In this document: one piece after another, positions 60,259-64,000 of the stretch
Numbering within the stretch: position 1 is the first letter of the stretch
How the letters are laid out: the number at the start of each line of letters is the position of its first letter
Source of the DNA: Polynucleobacter parvulilacunae
GTDB taxonomy: Bacteria > Pseudomonadota > Gammaproteobacteria > Burkholderiales > Burkholderiaceae
Length of the DNA: 64,000 nucleotides
NCBI RefSeq assembly: GCF_018881715.1
Contig: NZ_JACVPW010000001.1
Span: 1 to 64,000 of the forward strand
Direction of reading: 5' to 3'
Program-made: the position numbers and the translations under genes
Notes under the pieces: model-generated
Seen by the model: the letters and a program-made list of their open reading frames with translations, nothing else
Told to the model about the DNA's origin: nothing
The model's database searches: none

Positions 60259-60702
60259 TCATACAGTAAGGGCGCCTGAAGATTCCTCTTCAATTACTGC
60301 CCAAGTACTATCGCCCAATTTTTTTACCGCCATTGAATATGTCCAACCATCAGGAATGCCACAGCTCCATCCGCTTGGGCCATTCTGAATTAATACATTG
60401 ACGCTATTTCTACTGTCGTAATACAGGTGATAAATCTTTCCGTGGATTGGGTTAAAGCTGAACTTAGCGCTATGCACCATCTCTGTAGCATCTAGTCTTG
60501 CTTGCAGGGCTTTAGCTTGCTTCATTAAGACTTCGGCCTGCTCCATGATGCGGTCGTACTCCAGCTTGGCATTCTGACGCGCTACATTGACGGCCTTATC
60601 TTTTTCTTCAGTAACTTTAATGGGCGCAAATACAGGGGCGCCCACTTCCATTGGATATTCAATCCCTGCGTGACGCGCCGGATCGGTATCTTCGATTCTC
60701 AT
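60259..60702 (-). CDS. DUF2452 family protein
   Basis: The 147-residue cytosolic protein matches DUF2452: a coiled helix (ARQNAKLEYDRIMEQAEVLMKQAKALQARLDATEMVHSAKFSFNPIHGKIYHLYYDS), then SGWSCGIPDGWTYSMAVKKLGDSTWAVIEE. The FxPxxGxxYHLY segment is the family's best-kept motif. The function of the family is unknown. It is located between SodC and the quinone reductase on the same strand. Confidence 0.82.
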   Translation of the reverse strand: MRIEDTDPARHAGIEYPMEVGAPVFAPIKVTEEKDKAVNVARQNAKLEYDRIMEQAEVLMKQAKALQARLDATEMVHSAKFSFNPIHGKIYHLYYDSRNSVNVLIQNGPSGWSCGIPDGWTYSMAVKKLGDSTWAVIEEESSGALTV

Positions 60703-60737
60703 GTAATGCCCTGTATCTTTAAATGTATTGAAATAGA

Positions 60738-61271
60738 TTACTTAATCAAACCACATGCAATGCGTGGCCCAGAATTTCCAGCGGGCTGAGATTTGTAATC
60801 ATCCGGATCGCGATGCACTACCACTGAGCGGCCAATAATCCCAGTTGGTCCAGTGTTGACTGAAAATCCATGTAACTTTGCTGTGTAAGTAGCGTTACCA
60901 CTTGCATCAGATTTAATGTTGGGTAAATCACCAGCATGATTCATGCCGCTGTTAGGCATACCGTGGGATTTCGTTTCGGGATTAAAGTGGCCGCCTGCAC
61001 TAGTTGCATCTGGAGCCGAGCAATCACCTTTTTCATGAACATGAAATCCCTGCTCTGAATTTGGCTTTAATCCAGAAAACTTACCATTGATCAGAACGTC
61101 GTTACCTTGCCATACAAAGTTAACTTCACCTTTGGCTTGTGAGCCTGAACGAGAATCTAAACTTGCACTGGCTTTTTGCCCTGTACCCTGTTCCATCGAT
61201 TGACAGGCCACCAAAGATAAAATTCCTATGGTGGATAGAGCAATTGAAACCTGCTTAAATTTTAATTTCAT
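60738..61271 (-). CDS. sodC: Cu/Zn superoxide dismutase, lipoprotein form
   Basis: The 177-residue precursor has a lipoprotein signal (GILSLVACQS). All metal ligands are in place: GFHVHEKGDC (Cu His pair), TSAGGHFNP (bridging His), KSHG and MNHAGDLPN (Zn His and Asp), and VVVHRDPDDYKSQPAGNSGPRIACG (Cu His, Arg and closing Cys). It removes superoxide outside the cytoplasm. The lipobox suggests attachment to a membrane. Nearby redox genes (quinone reductase, cytochrome b561) fit an oxidative-stress setting. Confidence 0.93.
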   Translation of the reverse strand: MKLKFKQVSIALSTIGILSLVACQSMEQGTGQKASASLDSRSGSQAKGEVNFVWQGNDVLINGKFSGLKPNSEQGFHVHEKGDCSAPDATSAGGHFNPETKSHGMPNSGMNHAGDLPNIKSDASGNATYTAKLHGFSVNTGPTGIIGRSVVVHRDPDDYKSQPAGNSGPRIACGLIK

Positions 61272-61341
61272 TTAGATCTCCATGGGATGGGCGCTCAATG
61301 ACGCCCTCCAAGAAAGTGTGACACAAATCCAGTGCTTTTGC

Positions 61342-61890
61342 TCAGCGCTTGTAGAAGCTCAAGGTCACCTCACCCAATTCAATGCCAAACTTACTCATCT
61401 TGGCCTTATTGAGCATTACTTTAGGGGTTACTAAGTACATCCAATCGTTAAATTGAACGTGGTAAATCGTGCCATCAACCGGTAAAGCGAGGGTATAAGT
61501 CCAATTCAGAGCATTACCAGCCGATTGGCCTAGTGCATCTCCTACGACATCATCTGCCCTGCCAATGTAATTACCTGGAGACTGCTCAGTTAGGGTCCAG
61601 ATACGTTTTTGTTTTGTGCCATCAGAGTACTCAAAGCTTTCGTCCAATGTTCCTACTTTTTTCCCATCAACTACCGTCCAGTTTGATTTGATAAGAACGG
61701 TAAAGCGTTTCTTTACTTCGCCACTGCGATCCGTAAAGATGCCATAGGCATCAATCGTTCCAGAGAAATATTCACTCAGATCTAAGGTCGGTTTCTCAGC
61801 AGCATATTGAGAAACCTGAGGTGAGGCACAAGAAACTAAAAGTAATACACAAAATGCAATGGAGATGAAGCGAGTGAAGAGCGATTTCAT
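61342..61890 (-). CDS. DUF3833 family lipoprotein
   Basis: The 182-residue protein has a lipobox (LLLVSCAS) and the DUF3833 pattern: LDLSEYFSGTIDAYGIFTDRSGEVKKRFTVLIKSNW, DESFEYSDGTKQKRIWTLTEQSPGNYIGRADDVVGDALGQSAGNALNWTYTLALPVDGTIYHVQFNDWMYLV. This family often occurs with chalcone-isomerase-like and lipid-modifying genes in photo-oxidative stress operons. It lies three bases downstream of the chalcone-isomerase-like gene. Confidence 0.88.
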   Translation of the reverse strand: MKSLFTRFISIAFCVLLLVSCASPQVSQYAAEKPTLDLSEYFSGTIDAYGIFTDRSGEVKKRFTVLIKSNWTVVDGKKVGTLDESFEYSDGTKQKRIWTLTEQSPGNYIGRADDVVGDALGQSAGNALNWTYTLALPVDGTIYHVQFNDWMYLVTPKVMLNKAKMSKFGIELGEVTLSFYKR

Positions 61891-61893
61891 AAA

Positions 61894-62442
61894 TTAGCAA
61901 GTCTCATTAAAGAGCGGTGGTGGACAAGTTTGTCCTAGTAATTCTGTTCTGAGCTTTGGCGCGCTGGTTTTAGGGTCCAACCAGATGCCAAAAAATGCTT
62001 TAGAAAACTCGGCACCAGGAATTTGAGCGATCTGCTTACCTTCAAAATAAAAGGTTGTCCCTTGCTTTGGGGCGTAGATGGCAGTCAAAGTTTGTCCTGA
62101 CTCCACATTAGGCAAAAAGCCAGTTAATTCCTTACCCCAAAGTGTCGCCTGAGCATCAGGAACGCCGATACGCTTCATTTCTTCAACACTCCGATTGGCA
62201 ATGGAAGCCCCTGAGAAGGATTTCTGATAACGCATCTCCAACGCAAACTCAGGCGAAGATAGTGATCCGACTCGATAAAACGAGGCGTCATAAATATGCA
62301 AACCCCACCAAGTTAATCGTCCACTACCCTGAAGCTTGGCAGTGCTTAAATGCTGAGGTAGCTCTAAAGGCTCACGCGCAATGACAGCCGAAGTAGATAC
62401 ATTGAGCAGAACAAGCACGAGAAGATGACGCAGAATCTTCAT
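61894..62442 (-). CDS. Chalcone isomerase-like exported protein
   Basis: The 182-residue precursor has a signal peptide (cleavage near VIARE) and the chalcone-isomerase-like fold of bacteria: GSGRLTWWGLHIYDASFYRVG, EFALEMRYQKSFSGASIANRSVEEMKRIG, and AIYAPKQGTTFYFEGKQIAQIPGAEFSKAFFGIWLDPKT. Bacterial members lack plant catalytic residues and probably bind fatty acids. It overlaps the DCC-family gene by four bases and is three bases from DUF3833, so these three form one translation unit. Confidence 0.87.
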   Translation of the reverse strand: MKILRHLLVLVLLNVSTSAVIAREPLELPQHLSTAKLQGSGRLTWWGLHIYDASFYRVGSLSSPEFALEMRYQKSFSGASIANRSVEEMKRIGVPDAQATLWGKELTGFLPNVESGQTLTAIYAPKQGTTFYFEGKQIAQIPGAEFSKAFFGIWLDPKTSAPKLRTELLGQTCPPPLFNETC

Positions 62443-62837
62443 TGTGATTTTGACTTTACCAAACGCAATGCCGCGGGCCCTAACAGACTTGAAATAGCGT
62501 GTCTATTCTTAGCGAAAAAGAGATAAGCCAGCTTCAAGAATGGTTGTAGCGGCTTTCTTGAGAAGAACCAAGCCATACGCGGCAAGTTTGCGCGCCGATA
62601 AGCCTCAGGAAATACCGAAACACCTTGAATTAATTTACCGCTAGCAAACTGTCCATACATTGCTGCCAATGCAGCCTCACATGAGACTCCCACTTTTTGC
62701 GGATCAAACTGTGCCGAGTTGATATCAACAAAGTCTAAAAGATTGGCCTGATTTCGCCCGGATAGGAAAAGAATCTCAGCCTGACACAAAGGGCAGGCGC
62801 CATCATAAAACAAGGTGAACTTTTCTAGCTGAGACAT
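62439..62837 (-). CDS. DCC-family (DUF393) thiol-disulfide oxidoreductase-like protein
   Basis: The 132-residue protein starts TLFYDGACPLCQAEILFLSGRNQANLLDFVDIN with the DxxCPLC motif of the DCC family (thioredoxin-like), then AAMYGQFASGKLIQGVSVFPEAYRRA and a hydrophobic helix. Members are proposed to be disulfide oxidoreductases. It heads the DCC-CHI-DUF3833 unit. Confidence 0.88.
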   Translation of the reverse strand: MSQLEKFTLFYDGACPLCQAEILFLSGRNQANLLDFVDINSAQFDPQKVGVSCEAALAAMYGQFASGKLIQGVSVFPEAYRRANLPRMAWFFSRKPLQPFLKLAYLFFAKNRHAISSLLGPAALRLVKSKSQ

Positions 62838-62897
62838 GGTTAAGCAAGTTTACGGCTTATTCAATAAACTGGCTGACACACGAACTTTAAGGTTGTT

Positions 62898-63272
62898 ATG
62901 CAAAAAGAGATTGCGTTAAATGTATTTGGAGAGCCATTAATTCCCTGCTCTTTTGACCCTCTAACAGGCTTTTTTAGGGATGGTTGCTGCAAAACCAATG
63001 AAGAGGATGTGGGCAGCCATTTGGTATGTGCGATTGTGACAAACGAGTTTTTGCAATTTAGCCTACAAAAAGGGAACGATCTCATTACCCCAAGGCCAGA
63101 ATATCAATTCCCAGGATTGGTAACAGGTGATCAATGGTGTTTATGCGTCAACCGCTGGGTAGAAGCATTCAACGCTAATTGCGCTCCATTCATCAAACTT
63201 GAAAGCACCCACATTAAGGCTCTAGAGACAGTACCCTTAAATATTCTTAAGGAATATGCGAGAGAGGTGTGA
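62898..63272 (+). CDS. DUF2237 family protein
   Basis: The 124-residue protein matches DUF2237: NVFGEPLIPCSFDPLTGFFRDGCCKTNEEDVGSHLVCAIVTNEFLQFSLQKGNDLITPRPEYQFPGLVTGDQWCLCVNRWVEA. The conserved cysteines (PCS, GCC, WCLC) and the PRPEYxFPGL motif are all present. The function of the family is unknown. It is divergent from the DCC gene and eight bases upstream of the deacetylase-family gene, so the two are co-oriented and probably co-transcribed. Confidence 0.88.
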   Translation: MQKEIALNVFGEPLIPCSFDPLTGFFRDGCCKTNEEDVGSHLVCAIVTNEFLQFSLQKGNDLITPRPEYQFPGLVTGDQWCLCVNRWVEAFNANCAPFIKLESTHIKALETVPLNILKEYAREV

Positions 63273-63279
63273 GTAAACC

Positions 63280-64000
63280 GTGAAGGCTTTTTACACAGAT
63301 CACTTTGTATTACCTCTTCCGTCGGGCCATCGCTTCCCGATGGAGAAGTATTCCCGCTTACGTGATTTAGTTGGTAATCTTTATGACCTGGAGCTTGTGG
63401 AGGCGCCACCTGTAACAGATACACAAATTCTATATGCGCATGATCCAAGTTATCTCATTAAGGTAATTGAAGGGAGACTTTCCCCACAGGAACAAAAAGA
63501 AATTGGCTTCCCGTGGAGCGAGCAAATGGTAGAGCGCTCCCGCCGCTCTGCTGGTGCTACAGTCGCTGCAGCTAAAACTGCTTTGCGAGAAGGCATTGCC
63601 GCTAATCTAGCTGGTGGTACACATCATGCCTATCGAGATACTGGCAGTGGATTTTGCGTGTTCAATGATTCGGCTATCGCTGCGCGAACCCTCCAAAAAG
63701 AGGTAAGTCAAAATCTTAAAATTGCTGTAATTGATTTAGATGTACATCAGGGTAACGGAACGGCATCTATTTTGCAAAATGATGATTCTATTTTTACGCT
63801 CTCCATTCATGGGGAAAATAACTTCCCATTTAAAAAAGAAGAAAGCGATCTTGATATAGGTCTAGCGGATGGATGTAATGATGAAACCTATTTACAGTCC
63901 CTGGAGAATTGTCTAGATCAACTCGATGCACGGTTTAAAGCAAACTGCCTGATCTTCTTAGCGGGCGCTGACCCCCATGAAGGCGATCGACTGGGAAGGT
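63280..64000 (+). CDS. Histone deacetylase-family amidohydrolase (5' part, cut by window edge)
   Basis: The frame opens at GTG 63280 and runs past the window end. The first 240 residues show the arginase/deacetylase fold: HRFPMEKYSRLRDLV, NLAGGTHHAYRDTGSGFCVFNDSAIAA (His pair), VIDLDVHQGNGTASIL (zinc Asp and His), FTLSIHGENNFPF and LAGADPHEGDRLG (zinc Asp). Bacterial members deacetylate acetylpolyamines, acetoin-related or other small substrates. The ligands visible so far are intact. It was not on the supplied ORF track. Confidence 0.88.
   Translation, partial: MKAFYTDHFVLPLPSGHRFPMEKYSRLRDLVGNLYDLELVEAPPVTDTQILYAHDPSYLIKVIEGRLSPQEQKEIGFPWSEQMVERSRRSAGATVAAAKTALREGIAANLAGGTHHAYRDTGSGFCVFNDSAIAARTLQKEVSQNLKIAVIDLDVHQGNGTASILQNDDSIFTLSIHGENNFPFKKEESDLDIGLADGCNDETYLQSLENCLDQLDARFKANCLIFLAGADPHEGDRLGR

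Noticed and set aside
1-64000. CRISPR arrays, insertion sequences, toxin-antitoxin or defence islands
   Set aside because: No regularly spaced repeats, transposase, nuclease-helicase sets or typical defence genes were found in any part of the window.

Overview
The window reads as chromosomal DNA of a betaproteobacterium of the Burkholderiaceae. A small-genome, low-to-moderate GC freshwater lineage such as Polynucleobacter is my best guess. This is inference from gene content: many orphan Bug-type (TctC) binding proteins, a cbb3 oxidase under FNR, a full System I cytochrome c maturation operon, compact spacing with ATGA overlaps, and many GTG/TTG starts. No rRNA or complete tRNA gene was seen.

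Layout. Bases 1-1560 are an accessory, decaying segment. It holds an AlpA-like regulator, a frameshifted ORF, an ORF broken by an amber codon, GGGGGTA direct repeats and a tRNA-like 3' end next to a terminator, so it is probably the edge of an old integrated element. From 1575 to 4487 lies an iron/heme uptake operon, tonB-hemP-TonB-dependent receptor; hemP is missing from the ORF track. Then come a methyltransferase, a pirin, a carboxymuconolactone-decarboxylase-like protein and trhO, with Bug proteins among them. Bases 9259-14784 form a plus-strand catabolic or transport set (Bug, MmgE/PrpD, 2-hydroxyacid dehydrogenase, split chromate transporter, Bug). Bases 14884-18321 carry crcB, a YgiD-type dioxygenase, two unlisted small proteins, an M50 protease, cytochrome c' and a cytochrome b561.

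Bases 19583-27828 look like one acid-catabolism island. Two paralogous 3-hydroxyacyl-CoA-dehydrogenase-fold enzymes flank a 2-hydroxyacid dehydrogenase, a DapA-like aldolase/dehydratase, a TAXI-TRAP uptake system and a mandelate-racemase-type enzyme. An aldonate or uronate-derived substrate is a reasonable guess.

Bases 29459-42854 are the microaerobic respiration block: universal stress protein, SulP transporter, TauE/SafE-like protein, fnr, ccoNOQP-ccoG-fixH-like and ccoIS. A near-perfect FNR box (TTGAT-N4-ATCAA) and a -10 are placed for class II activation of ccoN. Bases 42940-47903 hold two more Bug proteins, a 2OG-Fe dioxygenase, a membrane-anchored TAXI protein and an SDR. Bases 47908-54727 are the ccmABCDEFGHI operon with a visible sigma70 promoter, which supplies c-type cytochromes to the cbb3 oxidase and to cytochrome c'.

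Bases 54921-57695 form a probable MarR-controlled redox operon (flavodoxin-like protein, cytochrome b561, two YceI proteins) with a striking operator region. The rest holds a metallo-beta-lactamase-fold hydrolase, a quinone reductase, DUF2452, SodC, a DCC/chalcone-isomerase-like/DUF3833 operon, DUF2237 and a truncated histone-deacetylase-family gene at the right edge.

No CRISPR array, intact insertion sequence, integrase or clearly new multi-gene defence system was found. The most promising leads are the sugar-acid-type island, the membrane-anchored orphan TAXI protein, the MarR redox operon and the DCC-CHI-DUF3833 cluster.
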